Source: Gaiellasilicea sp963789355
GTDB lineage: Bacteria; Actinomycetota; Thermoleophilia; Gaiellales; Gaiellaceae
Assembly: GCA_963789355.1 (NCBI GenBank)
Contig: CAWBKK010000002.1
Location: 558,001 to 622,000 of the forward strand
Reading direction: 5' to 3'
Length of the DNA: 64,000 bases
In this document: one piece after another, positions 12,127 through 19,471 of the stretch
Position numbering within the stretch: position 1 is the stretch's first letter
Layout: each line of letters begins with the position of its first letter
Translations under genes and position numbers: made by a program
Notes under the pieces: model-generated
The model's database searches: none
What the model was told of the DNA's origin: nothing
Seen by the model: the letters and a program-made list of their open reading frames with translations, nothing else

Positions 12127-12902
12127 GCGTTCCGCCGCTGACCTGGCTCTACGTCCCGGCCGACCGGCCGGACCGGGTCGAGAAGGCGATCGCCTCCCGG
12201 GCCCACGCCGTGATCGTCGACCTCGAGGACGGCGTCGAGCCGGGGGCGAAGGCCGCCGCCCGGGCGGGACTGGCCGGCCTCCTCGGCACGGCTCGCGAAA
12301 AGCCGGTCTACGTCCGGGTCAACGCCGGCGACCGGGCCGACCTGGAGGCGACGGCCGCGCTCTCGCTGAGCGGCATTCTCGTCCCCAAGGTCGCCCGGCC
12401 GGAGGACGTCCCGGCGGGGCGCCACCCGGTGCACTGCCTGATCGAATCGGCCGCGGGGCTCGAGGCCGCCTACGCGATCGCGAGCACGGAGGGCGTTGCG
12501 GGCGTCTCGCTCGGCGAGTCCGACCTCCGGTCTGAGACCGGCGCGCTCGAGGCGGGGCTCGACTGGGCCCGCGGCAGGATCGTCAACGCCGCCGTCGCCG
12601 CCGGGCTGCCGCGGCCGCCTCAGTCCGTCTACCCGCACGTGCGCGACGAGGAGGGGCTCGCACGCTCATGCGCCCGCGGCCGCGAGCTCGGCCACCTCGG
12701 CCGCTCCGCGATCCACCCGGCGCAGCTGCCGGTGATCGAGCAGGCCTACCTGCCGAACGACGAGGAGGTCGAGCGCGCGCGGGCGACGCTCGAGCGGCTC
12801 GAAGCAGCCGGCGCGGGCACGCTCGGCGGCGGCGAGTTCGTCGATGCCGCGATGCTCGGCGCCGCCCGCCAGACGATCGCGATCGCGGAGCGCTACGGCT
12901 AG
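12123..12902 (+). CDS. HpcH/HpaI aldolase/CitE-like citrate lyase-family protein
   Basis: TIM-barrel lyase that cleaves or forms 3-hydroxyacyl-CoA thioesters such as malyl- or citramalyl-CoA with Mg2+. Intact, 259 residues. Signature elements: WLYVPADRPDRVEKA, VIVDLEDGVEPGAK, YVRVNAGD (Arg for the carboxylate), CLIESAAGLEAAYAIA and LGESDLRSETG (metal-binding Glu and Asp), then HLGRSAIHPAQLPVI. It is translationally coupled to the CoA-transferase, so the two probably act in sequence. Closest functional types are (S)-citramalyl-CoA lyase and malyl-CoA lyase; the sequence alone does not decide between them. Confidence 0.85.
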
Positions 12903-13295
12903 GCAACAGCGCGCCGTGTTGCGCATTCCATCGGAGCCGACTACCCTGGTTCCATCGTGAGCGCGCACAAGCTCGTACAGATTTGTGAGGCCATGCTTAT
13001 CGTGCGCGCGCGTTTGCGCTAGCCGGCCTTCCCTCCCCGCCCCGCCGGCTAGTCGATTCTCAGAGGCGGGCAGCTAGATGATTGATGCCACGACTCCGAG
13101 CGCTCGGGACGCGATCTGGCGTGCCTGGGCCGCTCCCTGCCCACCCGATCGGACTGGCGTCCGCTCAGCCGCGCCGTCCGCCGCGCGCGCTCAGTCCGTC
13201 ACCGATGCCACCAGCATCGGCAACGGTCTGATCCCGCGCCCCAGAGCAGCCAGCTCACGCCCCGAGACGGACGCCCTCGTGGCATCAATCATCGA
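12903..13295 (+). other. Gene-free spacer with hairpins and a 217-base inverted-repeat element
   Basis: No convincing gene in these 393 bases. It holds a hairpin TAGCCGGC (13020-13027) with GCCGGCTA (13044-13051) without a T-run, possibly a weak terminator for the lyase operon. Next comes the 13077-13293 inverted-repeat element. A short hairpin CCGATGC/GCATCGG lies inside that element (about 13201-13219). The threonine-synthase-like gene starts two bases after the element. Confidence 0.5.
13077..13293. repeat. 217-base element bounded by 17-base perfect inverted repeats
   Basis: GATGATTGATGCCACGA at 13077-13093 is repeated as its exact reverse complement at 13277-13293, with 183 bases between. 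No clear target-site duplication is visible. It could be a MITE-like element or a long-range RNA stem that presents a structured leader to the gene starting at 13296. The open frames inside it are not convincing genes. Confidence 0.6.
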
Positions 13296-14474
13296 GTGAC
13301 TAGCGCCACCCTCAGCTGCAGAATCTGCGAGACGACGCATCCTCTGGCGCCACTCTCGAGCTGCGACACGTGCTCCGGCCCACTCGACGTTCGCTACGGC
13401 TCGAGCGGGGGGACGCGGCCGCCGGCCGGCGACCCGCGGGAGCTCTGGAACTTCAGCTCGCTGCTGCCGCACGACGTGGCCATGCCGGGGCCGACGCCGC
13501 TCGTGCCGGCCCCGCGGCTCTCCGCCGCGCTCGAGGTCGAGGTGCTCCTCAAGCTCGAGACCGCGAACCCGACCCACTCCTTCAAGGACCGGGTGGCCGC
13601 CAGCGCCGTCGCCGCTGCGCAGGGCTTCGGGATCGAGACGCTCTTCTGCGCCTCCAACGGCAGCCTCGGTGCGGCCGTCGCCGCCCGCTGCGCGGCGGCG
13701 GGGCTCGAGAGCGTGATCCTCAGCCCCGCGGACGCGCACGAGCCCGCGCGCCCCGCCGCGACCTACGGCGCCAGCGTCTTCACCGTCCGGGGCACGTACG
13801 AGGACTGCCGCCGGCTCGAGCGGGAGCTCGAGCACCTGTTCCCGTGGGGCTTCCTCGAGGGAAACCTGCACCCCTTCGCAGTCGAGGGGATCAAGACGAT
13901 CGCCTACGAGATCGCCGAGCAGCTCGACTGGGACGCACCCGCAGCGATCGTCAGCCCGGTCGGATCCGGCACCCTCCTCTCGAAATTGGCGCAGGGGTTC
14001 GCCGAGCTCGCGGACCTCGGGCTCGTCGGCGATGCGCCTCCGCGGATGTACGGCGCGCAGGCCGGCGGCTGTCCGCCGGTCGCCGCCGCGTGGGCCGACG
14101 AGCGCCCGCCTTCGCGCGTGACACCCGTCACCGTCGCTCGGTCGCTCGCGGTCGGCGACCCGAGCTACGGCGAGCTCGCGCTCGGGGCCGCCCGGATGTC
14201 GGGCGGCTCGATCACGACGGTCTCCGAGGAGCTGATCGAGCCGACGACGGAGCTCCTCGCCGAGACGACGGGCGTCCTGGCCGACCAGGCCGGCGGGGTC
14301 GCGTTCGGCGCCCTGCTCGAGCTCGTCCGCTCAGGCCAGATCGCGTCGGGCGAGCGGGTGGTGCTCGTCGTCAGCGGCAGCAGCATGCGGCCGGCGGGCG
14401 ACGGGACGGATCCACCCGCCCGTGAGATCGGCGCGGACGCTGACGACCTGCTCGCGGCGCTCGGCGTCGGCTAG
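13296..14474 (+). CDS. Threonine synthase-like PLP enzyme, paralog 1 (zinc-ribbon type, divergent active site)
   Basis: Fold-type II PLP enzyme of the threonine synthase/cysteate synthase group, intact, 392 residues. The N-terminus carries a four-Cys zinc ribbon (CRICETTHPLAPLSSCDTC). The PLP lysine is in PTHSFKDRVAAS. The substrate loop reads ASNGSLGAA instead of the usual STGN(T/L)A, and the motif TGxGLK near the C-terminus is replaced by VSGSSMRP, so the reaction may not be threonine synthesis. Start GTG 13296, two bases after the inverted-repeat element; no upstream in-frame start is better. It ends on a CTAG shared with the convergent HxlR gene. A canonical thrC and a second paralog lie downstream. 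Other candidates: cysteate synthase-like or another beta/gamma-replacement enzyme. Confidence 0.8.
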   Translation: MTSATLSCRICETTHPLAPLSSCDTCSGPLDVRYGSSGGTRPPAGDPRELWNFSSLLPHDVAMPGPTPLVPAPRLSAALEVEVLLKLETANPTHSFKDRVAASAVAAAQGFGIETLFCASNGSLGAAVAARCAAAGLESVILSPADAHEPARPAATYGASVFTVRGTYEDCRRLERELEHLFPWGFLEGNLHPFAVEGIKTIAYEIAEQLDWDAPAAIVSPVGSGTLLSKLAQGFAELADLGLVGDAPPRMYGAQAGGCPPVAAAWADERPPSRVTPVTVARSLAVGDPSYGELALGAARMSGGSITTVSEELIEPTTELLAETTGVLADQAGGVAFGALLELVRSGQIASGERVVLVVSGSSMRPAGDGTDPPAREIGADADDLLAALGVG

Positions 14475-14845
14475 CTCGGTACGAGCCAGGTCGTCCCGAA
14501 CTTCCGCATCTCGCGGACGATCGGGAGCAGCGCCCGGCCCTTCTCGGTCAGCTGGTACTCGACGCGGGGAGGCGACTCGGGATAGCTGTGGCGCGCGATC
14601 ACGCCGGCCTGCTCGAGCGTCCGAAGCCGGTCGGCGAGCGTGCGCGTGCTCATCCCCTCGCAGACGCGCTCGAGATCGCGAAAGCGGCGCGTGCCGCCTC
14701 CGAGCTCGTGGATCAGCAGGGGCGTCCACTTGGCGGCGACGATCTCGCCTGTCGACGCGACCGCGCTCCGCGCAAGGCCGACGTCCTCGAGCTGCTGTGT
14801 CTTCATTCCGGCGCTGGCCTCCGTTGTGAAGGGCGGGAGAGTCAC
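14471..14845 (-). CDS. HxlR-family winged-helix transcriptional regulator
   Basis: DNA-binding protein of the HxlR (MarR-like) family, 124 residues from GTG 14845 or 111 from ATG 14806. Family marks: GEIVAAKWTPLLIHELGGG, RRFRDLERVCEGMSTRTLADRLRTLEQAGVI, and the wing PPRVEYQLTEKGRALLPIV. It lies between a threonine-synthase paralog (convergent, sharing CTAG) and the leu/ilv operon leader (divergent), so a role in amino-acid gene control is plausible. ACTTT-type repeats lie just upstream of its start. No conserved redox Cys is visible, so a metabolite or other signal is more likely than thiol sensing. Confidence 0.85.
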   Translation of the reverse strand: MTLPPFTTEASAGMKTQQLEDVGLARSAVASTGEIVAAKWTPLLIHELGGGTRRFRDLERVCEGMSTRTLADRLRTLEQAGVIARHSYPESPPRVEYQLTEKGRALLPIVREMRKFGTTWLVPS

Positions 14846-14847
14846 GA

Positions 14848-14870
14848 TGTACTTTCAACAGCGACTTTAC
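14848..14870. promoter_or_regulatory. Candidate HxlR operator (TACTTT/ACTTTAC repeats)
   Basis: The segment holds TGTACTTT (14848-14855) and GACTTTAC (14863-14870), directly repeated, just upstream of the HxlR start. A related AAAGTAAAG-type element in opposite orientation lies at 14927-14936, next to the leu/ilv promoter. Similar GCTTTACTTT segments occur at 26122 and 27516 in front of other amino-acid genes. Assigning them to HxlR is inference. Confidence 0.35.
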
Positions 14871-14922
14871 TCCACGACATCGTTGCCGCAAGGCCAGGGC
14901 TGCAAACCGCTGAGCGTTCAGC

Positions 14923-14951
14923 TTGACAAAGTAAAGCGTCGCCAGCACACT
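14923..14951 (+). promoter_or_regulatory. Promoter of the leu/ilv leader and operon
   Basis: TTGACA at 14923-14928 is a perfect -35 hexamer. After a 17-base spacer, CACACT at 14946-14951 keeps the key A and T of a -10 element. Transcription would start near 14957, seven bases before the leader-peptide ATG at 14964, giving an almost leaderless leader peptide. Confidence 0.5.
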
Positions 14952-14963
14952 GAGTCCGTGCCG

Positions 14964-15056
14964 ATGTCGCTTGTAGCCCGGACGCCACGCCCTCGCGGCG
15001 CCACGACGTCTTCGTCCGGCTCCCTCGGCCTGATTCTCCTGATTCTCCCCCTCTAG
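14964..15056 (+). CDS. Leu/Ile-rich leader peptide of the leu/ilv operon
   Basis: A 30-codon frame from ATG 14964 to TAG 15054-15056. Its last ten residues are LGLILLILPL, six Leu and two Ile, and its stop codon sits in the loop of an 8-base-pair GC-rich hairpin (15044-15063). This is the architecture of ribosome-mediated attenuation: shortage of charged tRNA-Leu or tRNA-Ile would stall the ribosome and change the downstream RNA fold. leuA starts 99 bases later. Position and composition are direct observation; the mechanism is inferred from known leu/ilv leaders. Confidence 0.72.
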   Translation: MSLVARTPRPRGATTSSSGSLGLILLILPL

Positions 15057-15063
15057 GGGGAGA
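15044..15063 (+). terminator. Leader hairpin overlapping the leader-peptide stop codon
   Basis: TCTCCCCC (15044-15051), loop TCTA, GGGGGAGA (15056-15063): an 8-base-pair perfect stem. No T-run follows. A second possible fold GACC-TGAC/GTCA-GGTC lies near 15091-15112. A ribosome finishing the leader peptide would melt this stem, while one stalled at the Leu/Ile codons would partly cover it. It is therefore a candidate control element rather than a simple terminator. Confidence 0.5.
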
Positions 15064-15154
15064 CGCGACCACGCGCCGGAAGGTGCACACGCCGACCTGA
15101 CGACGTCAGAGGTCCGTCCGCAATCCCGCGGGCGAGTCAAGGAGGAACGAGTAC

Positions 15155-16303
15155 GTGAGCTCTCGCAGGATCATGATTTTCGACACGACGCTCCGAGACG
15201 GCGAGCAGTCGCCGGGGATCGCGCTGCGGCCGGACGAGAAGGCCGAGGTCGGCGAGCAGCTCGAGCGGCTCGGTGTCGACGTGATCGAGGCCGGCTTCGC
15301 CGCCTCCTCGCCCGGGGACTTCGAGGGCGTCCGCGCCGTTGCGCGTGCCGCCAAGAACGTCACCGTCGCCTCGCTCTGCCGCGCCAGCTCCACGGACATC
15401 GACGCCGCCGCGGCCGCGCTCGCCGACGCGCCCCGCTCGTGCGTCCACATCTTTCTCGCGACGAGCGCATTGCACATGGAGAAGAAGCTGCGCCTGACGC
15501 CGGACGAGGTCGTCGCGCACGCGAAGTCCTCGGTCGCGCAGGCAGCCATGAGCGTGGACGAGGTCGAGTTCTCGTGCGAGGACGCGACCCGGTCCGATCC
15601 CGAGTTCGTCGCCACGGTCTGCCGGACGGCGGTAGCGGCTGGGGCGACGACGATCAATCTTCCCGACACGGTCGGGTACATGCTGCCGCACGAGTACGCG
15701 GCGTTCATCCGCACCGTTCGCCGGCTTTGCCCCGAGCTCGAGGACGTCGTTCTCGCGGCTCATTGCCACGACGATCTCGGGCTCGCGGTTGCGAACTCGC
15801 TCGCCGCGCTCGACGCGGGCGTGCACCAGCTCGAGTGCACCGTGAACGGGATCGGCGAGCGGGCCGGCAACGCCTCCCTGGAGGAGATCGTGATGGCGAT
15901 TCGCGTTCGCGGCGACGCGCTCGGAGCCCACACCGACATCGATCTCTCCCAGATCGGCCCCGCCTCGCGGCTGGTCGAGCGGCTGACGGGCTTCCCGGTG
16001 CCGCCGAACAAGGCGATCGTCGGCTCCAACGCCTTCGCGCACGAGGCCGGGATCCACCAGGACGGGCTGCTGAAGGACGTCGCGACCTACCAGATCATCG
16101 ACCCGAGCGAGCTCGGCCTCGAGATGACGCTGCCGCTCGGGAAGCACTCGGGGCGCCACGCGTTCTCGAGCGCTTGCACCGCGGCGGGGCTCGAGCTCGA
16201 CGAGCACGAGCTGGTTCACGCGTTCGCGCGTTTCAAGGCGCAGGCCGACGACGGCCGCGCTCCATCCATCCACGAGCTGCATCAGGAGGTGACCGTGTCG
16301 TGA
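15155..16303 (+). CDS. leuA: 2-Isopropylmalate synthase catalytic core (no regulatory domain)
   Basis: First committed step of leucine synthesis: acetyl-CoA plus 2-oxoisovalerate to 2-isopropylmalate. Intact, 382 residues. Marks: FDTTLRDGEQSPGIAL, LGVDVIEAGFAASSPGDF, HMEKKLRLTPDEVV, HCHDDLGLAVANSLAA (metal-binding His), and VNGIGERAGNASLEEIVMA. Family members usually have about 510-550 residues with a C-terminal leucine-binding domain; this one stops after the linker (HEFARFKAQADDGR-type end), so leucine feedback is probably lost. GTG 15155 is preceded by AGGAGG (15140-15145). It overlaps the next gene by GTGA. Control may instead come from the leader peptide. Citramalate or homocitrate synthase activity is less likely but not excluded. 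Confidence 0.87.
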   Translation: MSSRRIMIFDTTLRDGEQSPGIALRPDEKAEVGEQLERLGVDVIEAGFAASSPGDFEGVRAVARAAKNVTVASLCRASSTDIDAAAAALADAPRSCVHIFLATSALHMEKKLRLTPDEVVAHAKSSVAQAAMSVDEVEFSCEDATRSDPEFVATVCRTAVAAGATTINLPDTVGYMLPHEYAAFIRTVRRLCPELEDVVLAAHCHDDLGLAVANSLAALDAGVHQLECTVNGIGERAGNASLEEIVMAIRVRGDALGAHTDIDLSQIGPASRLVERLTGFPVPPNKAIVGSNAFAHEAGIHQDGLLKDVATYQIIDPSELGLEMTLPLGKHSGRHAFSSACTAAGLELDEHELVHAFARFKAQADDGRAPSIHELHQEVTVS

Positions 16304-17214
16304 CTGCCTATTCGATCGCCTGCCTCGCGGGTGACGGGATCGGCCCCGAGGTGATGGCTCAGGCGAGCCGCGGCATGAGGGCCGCCGCCCGCCTGCACGG
16401 GTTCGGGCTCGACGAGGACCACGTGCCGTTCGGCGCCGACGCGACCATGCGCTTCGGGCATCCGTTTCCGCTGGCGTCGAGGGACACCGCGCTCGCCGCG
16501 GATGCGATCCTCGCCGCGACCATCGACCAGACGCTCCTGCAGGCGCTCGAGGGCGAGCTCGACCTGCGCGCGGCCGTCATGCGCGTTCGCCTCCGCGAGG
16601 CGGGGGTCACCTTCGTCGCGCCGCTGAAGGAAGACGCCTGGGCGTGGACGCTGAAGCGCGCGATCGCAACCGCCCGGTCGAGCAAGGGCCACCTCACGTT
16701 CGTCGGGAGCGAGGACGGCTGGGCTGCCGAGGCGGCCGAGGCCTCCACCCGCGATCACGGGCTCGAGCTCTCGCACCTCTCGACCCGGCGCACGATCCGA
16801 GCCCTCGTCTCCAACCCGGAGGCCTTCGACGTGATCGTCTGCGCGCGGCCGCTGCTCGTCCCGCTCTCCGAGCTCGCCTGGTGCCTCGATCCGAGGCGCG
16901 TGCTCGCCTGGGGCCGGTTGGCCGCGAACGGCCCGGGCATCTTCGGGCCGAGCCACGGGACCGCCGTCGACATCGCGGGCCAGGGCGTCGCCGACCCGAC
17001 GTCGATGCTGCTCGCCGCCGCCTTGATGCTCGGCGAGGGACTCGGCGAGCGTGGCGCCGCGGCGACGCTCTCGTCGGCCGTCTCGTACGTGCGCGGAAGC
17101 GGACTGCGGCGCGCCGCCGGCACCGTCTCGATGACGAGTGAGCTGACCGACGCCGTGCTCGCCCGGCTGCCGCAGTCGCACTCCAACGCCGAGTTCTTCA
17201 CGGAGGCGGTCTGA
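16300..17214 (+). CDS. Isopropylmalate dehydrogenase-like protein lacking catalytic residues
   Basis: Homolog of LeuB/isocitrate dehydrogenase, 304 residues, intact. It keeps the N-terminal CLAGDGIGPEV and the NAD-site motif PSHGTAVDIAGQGVADP. The active-site parts are gone: no YGG-type tyrosine segment, VDKANVLE (catalytic Lys) is replaced by VGSEDGWAAE, and the metal-binding FGDILSD is replaced by LVPLSELAW. A complete leuB lies at 27684. It is coupled to leuA by GTGA overlap and to ilvB by TGATG. It may be a regulatory or scaffold pseudoenzyme, or have a new activity. What is lost is seen directly by comparison with the leuB of the same window. Confidence 0.75.
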   Translation: MTAYSIACLAGDGIGPEVMAQASRGMRAAARLHGFGLDEDHVPFGADATMRFGHPFPLASRDTALAADAILAATIDQTLLQALEGELDLRAAVMRVRLREAGVTFVAPLKEDAWAWTLKRAIATARSSKGHLTFVGSEDGWAAEAAEASTRDHGLELSHLSTRRTIRALVSNPEAFDVIVCARPLLVPLSELAWCLDPRRVLAWGRLAANGPGIFGPSHGTAVDIAGQGVADPTSMLLAAALMLGEGLGERGAAATLSSAVSYVRGSGLRRAAGTVSMTSELTDAVLARLPQSHSNAEFFTEAV

Positions 17215-18941
17215 TGCGAATGAACGGCGCCGACGCACTGCTCCGCTCGCTCGAGGCGGAGGGCGTCGACACGGTGTTCGGGATCCCCGGCGGCGCGATC
17301 CTGCCGACGTACGACGCGCTCGCGCGCGGCACGACGATCCGCCACGTCCTCGCCCGGCACGAGCAGGGCGCGGGCCACATGGCCGAGGGCTTCGCGCGCG
17401 CCTCGGGGCGCGTGGGCGTCGCGTTCGCCACCTCCGGCCCCGGAGCCACCAACCTGGTCACGCCGATCGCGGACGCCTGGATGGACTCGACGCCGCTCGT
17501 CTGCGTCACCGGGCAGGTGCGCTCGCAGCTGATCGGCACGGACGCCTTCCAGGAGTGCGACATCACCGGGATCACGATTCCGATCGTCAAGCACTCGTGG
17601 CTCGTCCAGGACGTCGACGAGCTGCCGCACGCGATCAAGGCCGCCTTCCATGTCGCCAGCACGGGCCGGTGCGGCCCGGTGCTCGTGGACATCCCGCGCG
17701 ACATCCAGGAGGCGGAGATCGACTTCAGCTACCCGGACACGGTCGACCTCCCCGGCTGGCGCCCGGCCGCGAGCGTGAACGCGAAGCAGGTGCGGGCGGC
17801 AGCGCAGGCGATCGGCGACGCCCAGCGGCCGGTGCTCTACGTCGGCGGCGGCACGATCAGCGCCGACGCCTGTGCCGAGCTGCGCCGGCTCGCGGAGCTG
17901 TGGCAGCTGCCCGTCGTCACGACCCTGATGGCGAAGAGCGCGTTCCCGGAGACCCACGAGCTCCATTTCGGCTGGCCCGGAATGCACGGAGCGAAGTGGT
18001 CGAACTGGGCGATGAACAAGTGCGACGTGCTCGTGGCGGTCGGGGCGCGCTTCGACGACCGCGTCACCGGCAAGCTCTCCGCGTTCGCGCCCGGCGCCGC
18101 GGTCGTCCATCTCGACGTCGACGCCGCCGAGATCGGGAAGCTCCGGCGCGCGGACATCCCGGTGGTGGGGCCGCTGAAGCAGATCCTGCAGGAGCTCGGA
18201 GACGCCTTCGAGGCGATGAAGGACGAGGGCGTCACGTCGCGCACGGCGCCGTGGCTCACCCAGCTCGCCGGCTGGCGCGAGGAGTTCCCGCTCCGGTACG
18301 GCAACGACGGCGACCTGCTGAAGCCGCAGCGCGTGCTCGAGACGCTGCAGGCGCAGACGAGCGGTCGGGACGACGTGATCTGGACGACCGGGGTCGGCCA
18401 GCATCAGATGTGGGCGATGCAGTACCTCCTCTGCGACCGCCCGCGCAGCTTCATCACCTCAGGCGGCCTCGGGACGATGGGGTACGGCCTGCCGGCGGCC
18501 ATCGGCGCGAAGGCGGCGCGGCCCGACGCGACGGTGGTCTGCGTCGACGGCGACGGCTGCTTCCAGATGACCTCGCAGGAGCTGGCGACGGCGGTGACCG
18601 AGGATCTCCCGATCGTCGTCGTGATCGTCAACAACGGCTATCTGGGAATGGTGCGACAGTGGCAGGACATGTTCTTCGAGGAGCGGTTCTCGCAGGTGCG
18701 GCTCGACTCCGGCTCGCCCGACTACGTCAAGCTCGCCGAGGCGTACGGGGCCGTCGGCCTCCGCGCCGACACCGAGGACGAGCTCGAGGAGTCGCTCGCC
18801 GAAGCGCTCGCCTGCGGCCGGACTGCCGTCGTCGACTGCCGGGTCGATCCGGCCGAGCACTGCTTCCCGATGATCCCGGCGGGCGCTGCCGCACTCGATC
18901 TCGTCGAGTACGGTGAGTCGCAGGCAGTGTCGGTCCCATGA
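17214..18941 (+). CDS. ilvB: Acetolactate synthase large (catalytic) subunit
   Basis: Thiamine-diphosphate enzyme making 2-acetolactate or 2-aceto-2-hydroxybutyrate, the shared first step of valine and isoleucine synthesis. Intact, 575 residues, full length. Seen: GVDTVFGIPGGAILP, the catalytic Glu in ARHEQGAGHMAEGFARASG, FATSGPGATNLVT, the FAD/central domain, and the ThDP-binding GDGCFQMTSQELATA...VIVNNGYLGMVRQWQ. ATG 17214 overlaps the previous TGA by one base, and the gene ends in an ATGA overlap with ilvN. Confidence 0.95.
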   Translation: MRMNGADALLRSLEAEGVDTVFGIPGGAILPTYDALARGTTIRHVLARHEQGAGHMAEGFARASGRVGVAFATSGPGATNLVTPIADAWMDSTPLVCVTGQVRSQLIGTDAFQECDITGITIPIVKHSWLVQDVDELPHAIKAAFHVASTGRCGPVLVDIPRDIQEAEIDFSYPDTVDLPGWRPAASVNAKQVRAAAQAIGDAQRPVLYVGGGTISADACAELRRLAELWQLPVVTTLMAKSAFPETHELHFGWPGMHGAKWSNWAMNKCDVLVAVGARFDDRVTGKLSAFAPGAAVVHLDVDAAEIGKLRRADIPVVGPLKQILQELGDAFEAMKDEGVTSRTAPWLTQLAGWREEFPLRYGNDGDLLKPQRVLETLQAQTSGRDDVIWTTGVGQHQMWAMQYLLCDRPRSFITSGGLGTMGYGLPAAIGAKAARPDATVVCVDGDGCFQMTSQELATAVTEDLPIVVVIVNNGYLGMVRQWQDMFFEERFSQVRLDSGSPDYVKLAEAYGAVGLRADTEDELEESLAEALACGRTAVVDCRVDPAEHCFPMIPAGAAALDLVEYGESQAVSVP

Positions 18942-19450
18942 TCCATACCGTCTCCGTCCTGGTCGAGGACAAGCCCGGCGCGCTGATGCGGATCGCGAGC
19001 ATGTTCGCGCGCCGCGGCTACAACATCGAGAGCCTCGCCGTCGGCCCGACCGAGCGCAGCAACGTCTCGAGGATCGTCCTCCGCGTCGACTGCTCGCAGC
19101 ACTCCCTGGAGCAGATCGAGAAGCAGATGCACAAGCTCGTCAACGTTCTTCGCGTGAGCGAGCTCGAGCCCGGGCAGGCCGTCGAGCGCGAGCTGGCCCT
19201 GATCACGGTCGCGGCGGTGCCCGCGAAGCGCGCGGAGCTGCTCTCGCTCGCTGAGGTGCTCGGAGTGCGGGTTGCCGACGTGGGGCCGAATGCGATCGTC
19301 TTCGAGGTCGTCGGCGCACCCGAGCAGATCGACACGTTCGAGGAGCTCGTGCGGCCGCACGGGATCAAGGAGCTTGCCCGCACGGGGCGAATCGGACTGG
19401 CGCGCGCGTCGGCCGGACGCTCGGAGTCCCGACAGCTCGTCCACAACTAG
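18938..19450 (+). CDS. ilvN: Acetolactate synthase small (regulatory) subunit
   Basis: Regulatory partner of IlvB that binds valine and raises its activity. Intact, 170 residues, normal length. An N-terminal ACT domain (HTVSVLVEDKPGALMRIASMFARRGYNIESL, with the conserved Asn-Ile-Glu-Ser loop) is followed by the C-terminal ALS-ss domain (ERELALITVAAV, ELVRPHGIKELARTGRIGLAR). It overlaps ilvB by ATGA. The intact effector-binding domain implies normal branched-chain feedback at this step. Confidence 0.95.
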   Translation: MIHTVSVLVEDKPGALMRIASMFARRGYNIESLAVGPTERSNVSRIVLRVDCSQHSLEQIEKQMHKLVNVLRVSELEPGQAVERELALITVAAVPAKRAELLSLAEVLGVRVADVGPNAIVFEVVGAPEQIDTFEELVRPHGIKELARTGRIGLARASAGRSESRQLVHN

Positions 19451-19471
19451 CGAACCGAAAGGAAGCCGACA

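Noticed and set aside
13078..13299. A 73-codon ORF inside the inverted-repeat element
   Set aside because: It spans both repeat arms and overlaps the next gene's start; no ribosome site and no recognisable sequence.
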